A stretch of DNA of 51,594 nt from Rufibacter ruber (GCF_001647275.1 NZ_LRMM01000031.1:1-51594), one strand, 5' to 3'. Counted from the stretch's first letter, positions 14,378 to 24,176 are shown. Translations and numbers: made by a program. Notes: generated by a model from the sequence alone, not told the origin.

Positions 14378-17245
14378 ATGGGAACACAACCGGAACAGGT
14401 ACTGGAAGATAATTTAGTAAAGCAGTTGCAGGAACTGGGCTATGCCTTTGTCGCCATCAAAGACGAGGCTGCTTTACTGAAGAATCTGAAGAGTCAACTG
14501 GAGAAGCACAACCAGGTCACCCTCACCGAAAAGGAGTTCGGGCGTGTGCTCAACCACCTGAACAAGGGCGGTGTGTTTGACCGGGCCAAAATCCTGCGAG
14601 ACAAGATGCAGCTCACCAAAGACAACGGCGAGAGCATCTACCTGGAGTTTATCCAGCAGGAGCACTGGTGCCAGAACCAGTTCCAGGTAACGCAGCAGGT
14701 AAGCATAGAGGGCACGTACAAAAACCGCTATGACGTTACGCTGCTGGTGAACGGCCTGCCTTTGGTGCAAATAGAGCTCAAGCGGCGAGGCCTGGAACTG
14801 AAGGAAGCATTTAACCAGATAAACCGCTACCAGCGGCACTCGTTCGGGTCTAGTCATGCCCTGTTCCAGTACGTGCAGCTGTTTGTCATCAGCAACGGAG
14901 TCAATACCAAGTACTACGCCAATAACAAGCACCAGACCTTTAAGCAGACCTTCTATTGGGCAGACAAAGAAAACAAGCTCATAACCCAGCTGGAGGCTTT
15001 CACCAAAGCCTTCCTGGAGCCTTGCCACCTGTCTAAGATGGTAACCAAGTACATTGTGCTCAACGAGACGCACAAGGTGCTCATGGTGCTCAGGCCGTAC
15101 CAGTACTACGCCACCGAGGCCATCATTGACCGCGTGAAGAACACCGACAAGAACGGCTACATCTGGCATACCACCGGCTCCGGCAAAACCCTTACCTCGT
15201 TCAAGGCCAGCCAGATTCTCATGCAGCTGCCAAAGGTGCACAAGGTGGTGTTTGTGGTAGACCGCAAAGACCTGGATTTCCAGACCAGCAAGGAGTTCAA
15301 CAGCTTCTCGGCGGGCAGCGTGGACGGCACAGATGACACCAAGGCGCTGGTGAACCAGCTTTCGGGCAACACCAAGCTCATTGTCACCACCATCCAGAAG
15401 CTCAACACAGCCATCAGCAAACTGCGGTTTTTGCCTAAAATGGAAAAACTACAGCAAGAACGCATCGTCTTCATCTTTGACGAGTGCCACCGCAGCCAGT
15501 TTGGGGAGACCCACAACCGCATCAAGAAGTTCTTCCCCAAAGCGCAGCTATTCGGGTTCACAGGCACGCCCATCTTCGCCGAGAACGCCGTCAAGAACGA
15601 GCTGGGCAAGCGCACCACCAAAGAGCTCTTTGACGAGTGCCTGCACAAGTACCTCATCACCGATGCCATCAAAGACGAGAACGTGCTCAAGTTCAGCGTA
15701 GAGTACATTGGCCGCTACAAAGAAAAGGAAGGCAGTAATACCAACCTTGACATTGAGGTAGAGGACATAGACACCAAAGAGCTGCTGGAAAGTGAGCAGC
15801 GCCTGCAGAAGATTGCGGACTACATTCTGGAGAACCACGCCCGCAAAACCCACAGCCGAAGCTTAACCGGTATGTTCTGCGTGAGCAGTGTAGACGTGCT
15901 CATCCGTTACTACGAACTCTTCAAAAAGCGCAAAGACGAAGGCAAACACAACCTCAAAATTGCCACCATCTTCAGCTTCACAGACAACGAGGAAGACAAA
16001 GGAGCCAACGGCATCTTACCTACCTATGAAGACGATGAACTGCTGGTAGCCGCCGAGCCAACAGTAGCCTATACTGCCAACAGCCACACCCGCGAGAAGC
16101 TGGACGCGTTCATTGCAGATTACAACGCCCTGTTCAATACCAAGTTCTCCACCAAAGACAGCCAGAGTTTCTACAACTACTACAATGACATCTCCAAGCG
16201 GGTAAAGAACAAAGAGATTGACATTCTGCTGGTGGTGAACATGTACCTGACCGGCTTTGACAGTCCGCCGCTCAACACGCTCTACGTAGACAAGAACCTG
16301 AAATACCACGGACTCATTCAGGCCTTCAGTCGTACCAACCGCCTGTACACCGAGCAGAAGTCGCAGGGAAATATTGTAGTGTTCCGTAACCTCAAGCAAG
16401 CCACCGATGACGCTATTGCGCTCTTCTCCAACAAAGAAGCCAAGGACATTATCATCATGGAACCCTATGAAGACTACGTGACCAAGTTCAATGAGGCTTG
16501 TATTGAATTGCAGAAGATAGCACCCACAGTGAAAAGCGTAGATTCCCTTGTAGATGAAGAACAGGAACTGGCCTTTGTGAAAGCCTTCAGGGAGCTCATG
16601 CGCCTCAAGAACGTGCTCACCACCTTCGCAGACTTCACCTTTGAAGACCTGTCCATGGCCGAGCAGCGCTTTGAAGACTACAAGAGCAAGTACCTTGATC
16701 TGTATGACAAAGTGAAGACCGGTACCGGCAAAGAGAAGGAATCCATCCTGAATGATGTTGACTTTGAGCTGGAACTCATTCACCGCGACGAGATCAACGT
16801 TTCCTACATTCTCAAGCTACTAGCTAAACTGAACGGCGCCACGCCTGAGGACCAGAAGAAACAGAAAAAAGTCATTCTTGATATGCTCACCGGAGAGGCC
16901 ACCCTCCGCAGCAAACGTGAACTTATTGAGAAGTTTATAGAAGAGAACCTGCCCCATATAGATGATGCAGATGATGTACCTGAAGCCTTTGAGAACTTCT
17001 GGGCGCAGGAGCAGCAAAAGGCATTAGCCGCCATTAGTCAGGAAGAAAAGCTGGACCCTGTGAAGTTGCAAGCTCTATTAGGTAATTACCTCTTTACAGA
17101 GCGGAAACCGCTGCGGGATGAGGTGATTGATATGGTAGAGGTGAAGCCCAAGATTTTAGAGAGGAAGGCTGTTTATGAAAGAGTGGTTGACAAAGTAGTG
17201 GGATTTGTAGACACGTTCATCAATGGAATGGGAGCGAGGGTATAG
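14378..17245 (+). CDS. hsdR: Type I restriction endonuclease/translocase subunit
   Basis: ATP-driven DNA translocase and nuclease of the type I complex. In this 955-aa protein an N-terminal PD-(D/E)xK-type nuclease region (NRYDVTLLVNGLPLVQIELK, with the D and E-x-K) precedes the superfamily 2 helicase: Walker A TTGSGKTLTS (about 264-273), DECHRSQFG box (about 368-376), GFTGTP motif III, and the C-terminal helicase lobe with VVNMYLTGFDSPPLNTL and QAFSRTNR. A C-terminal helical domain follows, as expected for binding HsdM. It looks intact and closes the operon. Confidence 0.96.
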   Translation: MGTQPEQVLEDNLVKQLQELGYAFVAIKDEAALLKNLKSQLEKHNQVTLTEKEFGRVLNHLNKGGVFDRAKILRDKMQLTKDNGESIYLEFIQQEHWCQNQFQVTQQVSIEGTYKNRYDVTLLVNGLPLVQIELKRRGLELKEAFNQINRYQRHSFGSSHALFQYVQLFVISNGVNTKYYANNKHQTFKQTFYWADKENKLITQLEAFTKAFLEPCHLSKMVTKYIVLNETHKVLMVLRPYQYYATEAIIDRVKNTDKNGYIWHTTGSGKTLTSFKASQILMQLPKVHKVVFVVDRKDLDFQTSKEFNSFSAGSVDGTDDTKALVNQLSGNTKLIVTTIQKLNTAISKLRFLPKMEKLQQERIVFIFDECHRSQFGETHNRIKKFFPKAQLFGFTGTPIFAENAVKNELGKRTTKELFDECLHKYLITDAIKDENVLKFSVEYIGRYKEKEGSNTNLDIEVEDIDTKELLESEQRLQKIADYILENHARKTHSRSLTGMFCVSSVDVLIRYYELFKKRKDEGKHNLKIATIFSFTDNEEDKGANGILPTYEDDELLVAAEPTVAYTANSHTREKLDAFIADYNALFNTKFSTKDSQSFYNYYNDISKRVKNKEIDILLVVNMYLTGFDSPPLNTLYVDKNLKYHGLIQAFSRTNRLYTEQKSQGNIVVFRNLKQATDDAIALFSNKEAKDIIIMEPYEDYVTKFNEACIELQKIAPTVKSVDSLVDEEQELAFVKAFRELMRLKNVLTTFADFTFEDLSMAEQRFEDYKSKYLDLYDKVKTGTGKEKESILNDVDFELELIHRDEINVSYILKLLAKLNGATPEDQKKQKKVILDMLTGEATLRSKRELIEKFIEENLPHIDDADDVPEAFENFWAQEQQKALAAISQEEKLDPVKLQALLGNYLFTERKPLRDEVIDMVEVKPKILERKAVYERVVDKVVGFVDTFINGMGARV

Positions 17246-17268
17246 TGCGAAATTTTTAATAGAGTGAT

Positions 17269-17451
17269 TTACCTAGCGAAATTAACTTTTAGCTTCTCAT
17301 AGTATTCAGGGTCATCTAATAGCATTTCTAAATTATTACAGCAATCAATGATTGCCTCTATAAAGTAATTGAGCCTTGGAACTAGAATAGTTGTTTCATC
17401 ATCCGTATGTTCCGGGTTCGCATTGCCTAAACGAACTTGATTTTCTTTCAC
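17269..17451 (-). CDS. Small hypothetical protein (60 aa)
   Basis: An acidic 60-aa protein (NYFIEAIIDCCNNLEMLLDD) with no recognised domain, probably all-helical. It starts 15 nt after the stop of the 161-aa gene on the same strand, so the two probably form an operon. It converges on hsdR with only about 20 bp between. Being short, it could be spurious, but its length relative to local AT content and its spacing favour a real gene. Confidence 0.45.
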   Translation of the reverse strand: MKENQVRLGNANPEHTDDETTILVPRLNYFIEAIIDCCNNLEMLLDDPEYYEKLKVNFAR

Positions 17452-17466
17452 AAATCCCCCAAAGTC

Positions 17467-17952
17467 TTAAAATTCAATAGCAAGGTGATGATTATGACAG
17501 TGCAATCCTGTGACTTTGTGCTTGCACACAGAATTAATGTAATCAGAGATATCTTGCAAATTGTGATTTAAGGATAAGCTCATTGCAAAGTCCTTGCCCG
17601 CACTTTTTTTGCTCCTTAGTTCCTTAATCTTTCTGTGCAGGTCTATAAAGTCTTCAATAACTTCGGAAACAACAAGGAACAATCTCGTGTAAAATCTAAA
17701 GATTGCTTCAGCATCTAACAGAAGATCATTTTCTGCATCACATTCATCTAATCTTGTATCAGTTAGTATGTCAGTAATATTATTTAGCCATTCAGCTAGG
17801 TTACATAAAAAGCTAATATGGAAATCTTCTCCTTGTAATCTGCATAAGAACGTGTCATTGTAACAATCACTTAACGATGTAGCACTTCTAGATCGATTTG
17901 AGTTTTTGAACCAATAAGTAAGGGTATCTACCCTGATTTTCTTAAATTTCAT
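17467..17952 (-). CDS. Hypothetical protein (161 aa)
   Basis: Not recognised. Predicted mainly helical, with two acidic helices (CNLAEWLNNITDILTDTRLD; FLVVSEVIEDFIDLHRKIKE) and a Cys/His-rich tail (CKHKVTGLHCHNHHLAIEF) that could bind metal. No signal peptide. It is co-directional with the 60-aa gene downstream and lies between the type I system and the SIR2/NTPase pair, so it may be cargo of the island, but no function can be given. Confidence 0.55.
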   Translation of the reverse strand: MKFKKIRVDTLTYWFKNSNRSRSATSLSDCYNDTFLCRLQGEDFHISFLCNLAEWLNNITDILTDTRLDECDAENDLLLDAEAIFRFYTRLFLVVSEVIEDFIDLHRKIKELRSKKSAGKDFAMSLSLNHNLQDISDYINSVCKHKVTGLHCHNHHLAIEF

Positions 17953-18013
17953 GCGTATAAAGTAACTTGTTAGTTGAGATACCTCTATACTCCAAAAATA
18001 CTTTACCTTATTT

Positions 18014-18056
18014 AAAGCAGATAAATCTTACCTAACTAAGAAGATTTATCTGCTTT
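18014..18056. terminator. Perfect 16-bp hairpin in intergenic DNA
   Basis: Arms 18014-18029 and 18041-18056 (AAAGCAGATAAATCTT and its complement) with an 11-nt loop. It lies between the small minus-strand ORF ending at 18110 and the 161-aa gene starting at 17952, and is the likely terminator for the former. No strong T-run follows on either strand. Confidence 0.55.
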
Positions 18057-18109
18057 GCTATTTTCAATATACTGCTACAACTATCCATGAACCGATTTTG
18101 TTCTTATCC

Positions 18110-18277
18110 TTAATTTTGCTCATCGGTGCTCTTGGCTAGCTTCACCAATTTATCTTCATTATCCAGGTCGACATTGCTAGCGTACCTCTCATTGTCTGAA
18201 AGTACCTTATACTCTTTTAATACAATTGTGAAATGCAGAAACTTAATTAGAGTTATCTGCTTCATAGATGGCAACAT
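18110..18277 (-). CDS. Possible short gene (55 aa)
   Basis: ATG at 18,277 (MLPSMKQITLIKFL) runs to TAA at 18,110-18,112; a second ATG lies at 18,265. The composition (FTIVLKEYKVLSDNERYASN, then charged helices) looks protein-like, and it lies in an otherwise empty 440-bp gap, with the 18,014-18,056 hairpin just downstream. No family is recognised; it may be a remnant of a larger gene. Confidence 0.35.
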   Translation of the reverse strand: MLPSMKQITLIKFLHFTIVLKEYKVLSDNERYASNVDLDNEDKLVKLAKSTDEQN

Positions 18278-18393
18278 AGAGCGAAACTTATCTTCCTTCT
18301 AGGCTAGTTAGACAAAATGAAGAAGTCACATGGGAGAAATAGGTAGCATTGCCGAGGCATTGGAAGGAAGATAAAGGTTATCTCCCCTTTCAG

Positions 18394-18654
18394 TTAGCGG
18401 GGAAGGATTTGCTCAGAAACTTTTATTTGAACCTGGGTGAGATAGTATCCTACCTCGTCGATAGCCTCCAAAACATCTTTAGGAAGGACACCTGAAATTA
18501 GGCGGGGGTCACTTGTAGCTATGCTTATAGTATCTATATAAACCCATTTCCCCCTACAATACTCATTGGGTAAGTTCGCGCCAGTTTTATCCAAAGTCAT
18601 TCCATATAAGGAGTTATCTGTTGAGCAGTTAAAGATGTGGACAGTTCTTTTCAT
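18394..18654 (-). CDS. Hypothetical protein (86 aa)
   Basis: A small soluble protein, not recognised: MKRTVHIFNCSTDNSLYGMT, then a WVYIDTISIATSDPR core and a helical C-terminus. It lies downstream of the SIR2/NTPase pair on the same strand, 128 bp after the NTPase stop, so it could be the last gene of that operon. A 65-aa ORF overlapping on the opposite strand is taken as the shadow. Confidence 0.5.
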   Translation of the reverse strand: MKRTVHIFNCSTDNSLYGMTLDKTGANLPNEYCRGKWVYIDTISIATSDPRLISGVLPKDVLEAIDEVGYYLTQVQIKVSEQILPR

Positions 18655-18782
18655 AGGTATTCTAATTTTATTTGAAGTTTTATCTGAAGAACTAGTTTAT
18701 ATACTCCTAAGTTATTATCAAAAATGGTTTGATTATTACTTAGGTAAAAGATTGATATGGTAAGGCAGGGCTATATTTCCGG

Positions 18783-21700
18783 TTATCTAAAAACATCATC
18801 AAGCCTCCATAATAAATCCAAAGCTTCAGGCCAACCTGATTCTACATAGATGTTCAATAGATCCAGCAGTTGGCCGAACGGTTCTGGTTTACTCAATAAA
18901 TCCTTATGATCTGCCAACAAGGCCTCTGTGAGTTTCACTGCCTCTAAGATAGATTGCCTGTCAAAGGTATAGCCGGTAGCAACAGACATCCTTGTGACTT
19001 GGCTTGTAGTATCTAAGGCATATTCTGTGTCTGCATACAGGACACTGCCCATTATTTCAATAAAGTAATGCGCTGTATGTGCCAATACCAATCCGCCGTG
19101 GATCTCCCTTGAAACAGCCAAAATTTGGGTAAGAACCGGTTTCACAAACCAATAAAACCTAAGCCTTTCGTCCTCGGGCAAAAATGTGCGGTTTCTGCGA
19201 TTGGAGCTTTTCGGCTCATCTTCCACCTGAAGTGAAAAAAAGATCCTTTGAACGATATTGTCAAGAATAGAGAAAGTCTCCCTAGCTTCCTCATCAGATG
19301 TCATATCTATTTGCTTCAGCCGGTCAGCACTCTGAGCAATTATATTTTGGATAACCTGTAGTACCCTCTCGTATAGCCGTACCTGTGTCTGGTCAGAGTA
19401 ATCCTTGAGCGATGGGTTGAGTATCTTAAACGTAGCAAATACTAATTCTCTTGCTGCCAAGGGATTCAATATGGAACTCTCTACCATGGCAGTTGCTTGA
19501 GCATTTCCTGTGGTTGCAGTGAACCAGAGTAGCAGGAGGTAAAAATTATCCAAAAAGGAATTCTTCCCGGTACTGGTGGCTACATTTTGAAAGGCAATTT
19601 CTAGACACTCTACTATTCTTTCCTCAGCCAATGAGAAATCCATGTAATTTAGATGAGATACTAAAATACCTGCGGTAAACCAATCTTTCTCTTTCGCAAG
19701 CCTGTCTTTGAGGATTGACCAGAAGGTTTCCTCTAAGTCGGGAAGTAGCAGGCCTAAATTCTTTATCACCCGGAACCTGATGACCGCATTTTTATCAGCA
19801 CTAAGCCCATGAATTAAAGGAAGGATTTCTTCCTGCGTTTCTTTCTTTAATAAAAAAAACAACCCTTCCGCTGCACTCATCCTTGGGGTAGTAGAGTAGA
19901 CACTGCTAGGGGAATAGTTCTCTTCCGCGTAGCGGTCATTTTCAGTATAGGTGCCCAGGCAGAAAAGCAGGATAGCCTTTACCCGGACGAACTCTTCTTG
20001 TTCCAAGCTGGACACATGACGGCAAACGATGGAACAGGTTTCAGCAATTTTGTTAAGCGCAGAGTCTATTACCTCGTCTGACAGGCCATGGCCGGGTATT
20101 GTAGTCGTGACAGTATCAAACAACTGAAGGGCAGTTTGGAGAGGTTCCATATATGCCTCTCTAGAAGGGACATTGTTGAGGAAGCTCCTATTAAATGACT
20201 CTAACTCATTCTGACTGTCCAGTACCTGACGGTTTGCAGGATGCTGAAGGTTAACGCCATTATCACTCAACCACATCTCCTCTGTATAAGCACTGGAATA
20301 GCTTGTAATTTCAAATGGAGGAGCATTATGAGGCACCGAACCTTTATCCAGAAGTTCCCTAGATCTATCCTCCAGCAGGTTTTCCCTCGGAATTAGGTTA
20401 AGAAATCTTCTAGAAGTGGCTTCATTGCCTTCTTCCGAATTGCTTGACAGGTCTAGAATTGCATTCTCAATGGCATGGAGTTGTTCAGAGGAATACAGCC
20501 CAGCGCTCTTCCCTAGAAATAAACCCGCCTCGTACATGGTATCTATATTCAAAAGGATTTTCTGGTTAGTAAGAAGGGGGAACATTATCTCATACATGGC
20601 CTGTGGGTAGTTCGAGGCAAATTCCAGCAATTTCTTCCAAGTATAGGCAACTTGGGCATGGGATAAATAGATACGAAGCAGGGATTCGAGCCGTTTAAAA
20701 TCTTGTGCCAGGATTAAATTCTGGAAATAGTCGAATACACGCCTCAAGATCTTGCTGGCTGAGTCATCATTATGACCGCTGGCCCAAACTGAAGACATAT
20801 CAGGAATATAGGTTGCGAGGATGTCTCCTATTTCCATGGTATTTTCCGCAAGAGGGATTGAGGATAAAACATCTTGTAGGCGTTCTTTCCCAAACACGAA
20901 TTCATTTGTGATCTCTACCCCAAGCGATACGCCTAGATCTGGATTAGAGGCCAGAAAAGAATTGAAATGTTGTTCTAACCGATAATGGCACATATCAAAA
21001 TCCTGCCGACGGTTACTTTTGAACTGGGTGATCACGGAAGGAAACATGATTGTTTCTTCTTGACTAGTCTCTTGATAGGCGTAGACGGATCGATATACCT
21101 TTGCTACGAATTCTGGATCATCTTCTAAAAAATGCTTCAGGTTCTCACAAAGGGAAGAAATATACCTTATTTCAAAATCTGGCGTTTGAAGGAATCCTAA
21201 AATAGTATCTAAGAGGGTACGTGAACCAACTTTATTTGTCCTATAGGTTCTAGCGACAAGATCTATACTTCTGGTGCTTCCTAAGAGGTCAAGGTTATTT
21301 TTTTGTTCACCGTCCCTGTGAAGGAGGATAAACTTAAGAAGGTTTCGGGCTGCAACACCACATTTATCCCAATACTCTGAAGAAATTTTAGCTGGCCCCA
21401 CATGTATTGCCTGTTCTAGGAGTATGGCAAAGTCCCATAGCAGGAGCATCGAAAGGTTTTTAGAAATCTCGGTAAGAAAATCAATCAAATACTTTTCTGG
21501 CTGGGGAGGCTTTTTGAACCGGATCGCCTGAAGAATATTCTGTATTAGGTTTTCCCTTTGTCCAGAGGTCTGGATTGGCGTAAGGATCTGGGATGCATCA
21601 TCAAACTCCTGGGCTATAACAGTTGAAGGAATCAATTTGGCAAAAAGGAGGATCTGCCTATCAGTGGCTTTCATCAATTCCTCCAAAATCGCCCAGAACC

Positions 21701-22757
21701 TTTGCGGCTCATAGTGCCAGAGCCTGGAAAAGAAATAAATGAAACTCGGCCGTAGAAAATAGGGACGGGATTGTTCTTCTGAAATAAACGCACTCAGTTC
21801 GGAAGGGCTTTCAGGTATTGCTAACTTGCTGACGGCGAAATCAAATAAAATATTATGGGAAAAGCTTATCTTATTTGACGAAATCCCACATTCGGATAGG
21901 ATATTATCACTCAGCAAGAGATTGAAGGTGCTAATGTCTTGAATATGGCTTCCCTCAAATTTAGAAACCGCCAATGTTCTGGAAGTTACCATCCGTATAG
22001 CGATACCTTCTAGCAAATGCTCTCTCTGAAAGGATTCCTCCGTGTTGGAAATTTTTTGTCTCCAGAATAACTCTAAGAGTTCTATCTCAGACTTCAATCC
22101 TTTGAGAAACAAATGATCGTGCTCATTCCCTTTTACGATCGTCTCAAACAATTCCAGAAAGAAAGGAATCCGTAATACTTCCTGAAGCTTAAGGTCACTT
22201 TCGTAAAACAGTTTACCAATAACTGGCTCCGCTTGAAAATATAGGGAGAGGTCTGCATCACTTAAGACAGGAACCTGAAAATTTCGGCAATTTATGGGGT
22301 CTTGGTATACTTGAGTCTTGGGGAACAGGCTTATAAGCCTAGGGGATTTGGCTGCGTCAAATGTTCTTACGCTCACGATAACATTCCAAGAGTTCTTAAG
22401 CCTTTCTTTGGCTTTTGTTATGAGAGACAGAAATTTTTTCCTCAATTCCTCTTCCCGAGCTGCGTCATATGCGTCAAATATAAGGACGCCCTTCGTGCCA
22501 GCAGGAGGGGTAAGGCTCTCCAAGTAAGTTATCCAATCTCCCTCTACTCCAACTACGGTTTGTATTTCTAGATCAGACCCATCTATCATTTGATCGACAC
22601 TGATGATGATGGATGGGATGGCATTGGAAATACAGGAATCTGACATTTGACTGAGGCTATGGCTTTTCCCCACGCCAGGCCTACCAATGACTACTCCGCT
22701 CCCCGCTTGGGTAAAAGCGAACAAATCTTGAATTAAACCGTCTCTATTGATCTTCAT
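18783..22757 (-). CDS. Giant P-loop NTPase with helical-repeat C-terminus, partner of SIR2 protein
   Basis: A 1324-aa protein with an N-terminal STAND/AAA-like NTPase domain. Walker A is GRPGVGKS (25-32), Walker B is KGVLIFDAYDAA (Asp95), and NVIVSVRTFDAAK looks like the sensor strand. The other about 1,000 residues are a long run of amphipathic helices without transmembrane segments, resembling an alpha-solenoid (HEAT/ARM-like) sensor as in STAND antiphage ATPases. The start overlaps the upstream SIR2 gene by 14 nt, so the two are made together. I infer that the NTPase senses infection and activates the SIR2 NADase. It matches no named two-gene system I know with certainty. Confidence 0.75.
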   Translation of the reverse strand: MKINRDGLIQDLFAFTQAGSGVVIGRPGVGKSHSLSQMSDSCISNAIPSIIISVDQMIDGSDLEIQTVVGVEGDWITYLESLTPPAGTKGVLIFDAYDAAREEELRKKFLSLITKAKERLKNSWNVIVSVRTFDAAKSPRLISLFPKTQVYQDPINCRNFQVPVLSDADLSLYFQAEPVIGKLFYESDLKLQEVLRIPFFLELFETIVKGNEHDHLFLKGLKSEIELLELFWRQKISNTEESFQREHLLEGIAIRMVTSRTLAVSKFEGSHIQDISTFNLLLSDNILSECGISSNKISFSHNILFDFAVSKLAIPESPSELSAFISEEQSRPYFLRPSFIYFFSRLWHYEPQRFWAILEELMKATDRQILLFAKLIPSTVIAQEFDDASQILTPIQTSGQRENLIQNILQAIRFKKPPQPEKYLIDFLTEISKNLSMLLLWDFAILLEQAIHVGPAKISSEYWDKCGVAARNLLKFILLHRDGEQKNNLDLLGSTRSIDLVARTYRTNKVGSRTLLDTILGFLQTPDFEIRYISSLCENLKHFLEDDPEFVAKVYRSVYAYQETSQEETIMFPSVITQFKSNRRQDFDMCHYRLEQHFNSFLASNPDLGVSLGVEITNEFVFGKERLQDVLSSIPLAENTMEIGDILATYIPDMSSVWASGHNDDSASKILRRVFDYFQNLILAQDFKRLESLLRIYLSHAQVAYTWKKLLEFASNYPQAMYEIMFPLLTNQKILLNIDTMYEAGLFLGKSAGLYSSEQLHAIENAILDLSSNSEEGNEATSRRFLNLIPRENLLEDRSRELLDKGSVPHNAPPFEITSYSSAYTEEMWLSDNGVNLQHPANRQVLDSQNELESFNRSFLNNVPSREAYMEPLQTALQLFDTVTTTIPGHGLSDEVIDSALNKIAETCSIVCRHVSSLEQEEFVRVKAILLFCLGTYTENDRYAEENYSPSSVYSTTPRMSAAEGLFFLLKKETQEEILPLIHGLSADKNAVIRFRVIKNLGLLLPDLEETFWSILKDRLAKEKDWFTAGILVSHLNYMDFSLAEERIVECLEIAFQNVATSTGKNSFLDNFYLLLLWFTATTGNAQATAMVESSILNPLAARELVFATFKILNPSLKDYSDQTQVRLYERVLQVIQNIIAQSADRLKQIDMTSDEEARETFSILDNIVQRIFFSLQVEDEPKSSNRRNRTFLPEDERLRFYWFVKPVLTQILAVSREIHGGLVLAHTAHYFIEIMGSVLYADTEYALDTTSQVTRMSVATGYTFDRQSILEAVKLTEALLADHKDLLSKPEPFGQLLDLLNIYVESGWPEALDLLWRLDDVFR

Positions 22758-23895
22758 TACGGATTCTTTTGTTGATTGCTGTTGCTTTCTGGAAGAAATG
22801 ACTAATAGATTGAGTTTGATTTACAGTGGGATGCTTTTCGGCTGTTCTAGGTGGTTCAGTGCTGACTTTGCTTTCCGGTCCAGGCTCAGGGAAAACAGTT
22901 GTTTCTGCTCCAAGGGCTGTCGCAAAGCGTCCAAACCCCGTATATGATTTATCATCGGGATAGAAAACAGTTTCAATGCCGTATTGAAATTTAAGCATTT
23001 CTGCATGCTCTAATTCTGTGGCTTTGTTCTCTTGTGTTATGCGCATGATGGCAAAATGGACGTCATCATTGTACGTGTTCAAATCCTCCCTCACCGTTTT
23101 AAGCATCCTGATGAAATATGGATCTGTTACGCTGAAGCCCATGAACACCACCCGCCTAGTCGCTAATATCGCCCACAGCAGTTTTCGGTGCATTGTCCAT
23201 TCCAAACCAAACCTGAGTTTTATGTTTTCCAAATAGGCTTGGTCAATAACGGTTGCCGTGCGAAGTTCCTCCAGTAAAGTAAGCTCTGCAGCACTCAGTA
23301 CAAACCCATACTTTGTCTGATACTCCCCTTCAGTAAGAATGATGCTACCTGGTGCCGTGTAAGAACCATGTAGGTGAAGCACCTTTCTCGCTGAAGTATT
23401 ATCATTTAGGGATTTCAAAAACTGGAGAATCACCTTCTTGTTGATCGATTCATCAATAAATAGGGTAGGTGAGGACGAGCCTTTTGACATACTGAACATG
23501 GCATTCTCAAGAACATGATCATAATTCGTAGTGGTAAACCCTTTGAAAGGCATGTTTACAATCACTTTATGGAATTCTTCGTAAGCTTCGTCTCTGTCGT
23601 TGAACTCTTCATGAATCAAACCTTCGTAGTGGTCGCGTCCTATTTTAGCTTTCACCCGCTCAAAAAAAGCGAGAAAATCTTCGCCAGGTTGGTGTGGAAG
23701 AAAAGTATGGTCTAGCTGTAGAGCTCTTTTTTCAAATTTTGTGACCAGCTGAGGCCAAGTGCAATATAAATTGGCTGTTACACCAGCACCAGCCATGAGA
23801 ATTGCTTCGCCAGATTTTATCAGATTGGTAAGCTTGGACTTATTGGTCTCATTGGTGCTAAACTCCGAACCTGTCAATATTGTCTTTTCTTCCAT
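22744..23895 (-). CDS. SIR2-like (putative NADase) effector
   Basis: A 383-aa SIR2_2-type protein. NAD-binding and catalytic residues are visible: LMAGAGVTA (GAG 36-38), FTTTNYDHVLE (Asn124), VLHLHGSY (His176), and the distal VVFMGFSVTDPYF motif found in SIR2-like defence effectors. The C-terminal about 80 residues are Pro/Thr/Glu-rich and variable. Such proteins in Thoeris, Avs and SIR2-HerA systems deplete NAD+ during infection. Here the gene overlaps a giant NTPase by 14 nt rather than being fused to it. The 530 bp upstream hold no gene. Confidence 0.85.
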   Translation of the reverse strand: MEEKTILTGSEFSTNETNKSKLTNLIKSGEAILMAGAGVTANLYCTWPQLVTKFEKRALQLDHTFLPHQPGEDFLAFFERVKAKIGRDHYEGLIHEEFNDRDEAYEEFHKVIVNMPFKGFTTTNYDHVLENAMFSMSKGSSSPTLFIDESINKKVILQFLKSLNDNTSARKVLHLHGSYTAPGSIILTEGEYQTKYGFVLSAAELTLLEELRTATVIDQAYLENIKLRFGLEWTMHRKLLWAILATRRVVFMGFSVTDPYFIRMLKTVREDLNTYNDDVHFAIMRITQENKATELEHAEMLKFQYGIETVFYPDDKSYTGFGRFATALGAETTVFPEPGPESKVSTEPPRTAEKHPTVNQTQSISHFFQKATAINKRIRNEDQ

Positions 23896-24154
23896 TTATA
23901 CGGACTATGCTTATGCCGTTGAAGTTATTTGTGTTGCTTAATAATAGCTAAATAACCTGGATTTGTTTTTTGTTTCAGGCCTTCGCTTCTCTTATGATGT
24001 GTCTCTGCTACCGTTTTGTAGTACCTAGCATTCTCATCCAGATACAATGTAATTCCTGTAGAAGCAAATGCATTTTTATCTCACTGCCTTTTGGTTGAGG
24101 ATTGGTTATCCCTGTTGGTTATAGCCAATTCCCTGAAACCTTATCAAAAACTAC

Positions 24155-24176
24155 TTGTCACTATCAATAGTGACAA
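24155..24176. promoter_or_regulatory. 22-bp palindrome upstream of the SIR2 gene
   Basis: Perfect arms TTGTCACTAT and ATAGTGACAA around a CA centre, 260 bp upstream of the SIR2 start, inside the 531-bp gene-free stretch 23,896-24,426. It fits an operator or recombinase site. Nothing else in that stretch reads as a gene. Confidence 0.4.

Noticed and set aside
14474-15241. 255-aa antisense ORF inside hsdR
   Set aside because: No domain; mirror frame of the strong HsdR helicase reading.
18566-18763. 65-aa plus-strand ORF with a hydrophobic stretch
   Set aside because: Overlaps the 86-aa minus-strand gene, no start context, and the hydrophobic part reads AT-rich intergenic DNA; judged a shadow.
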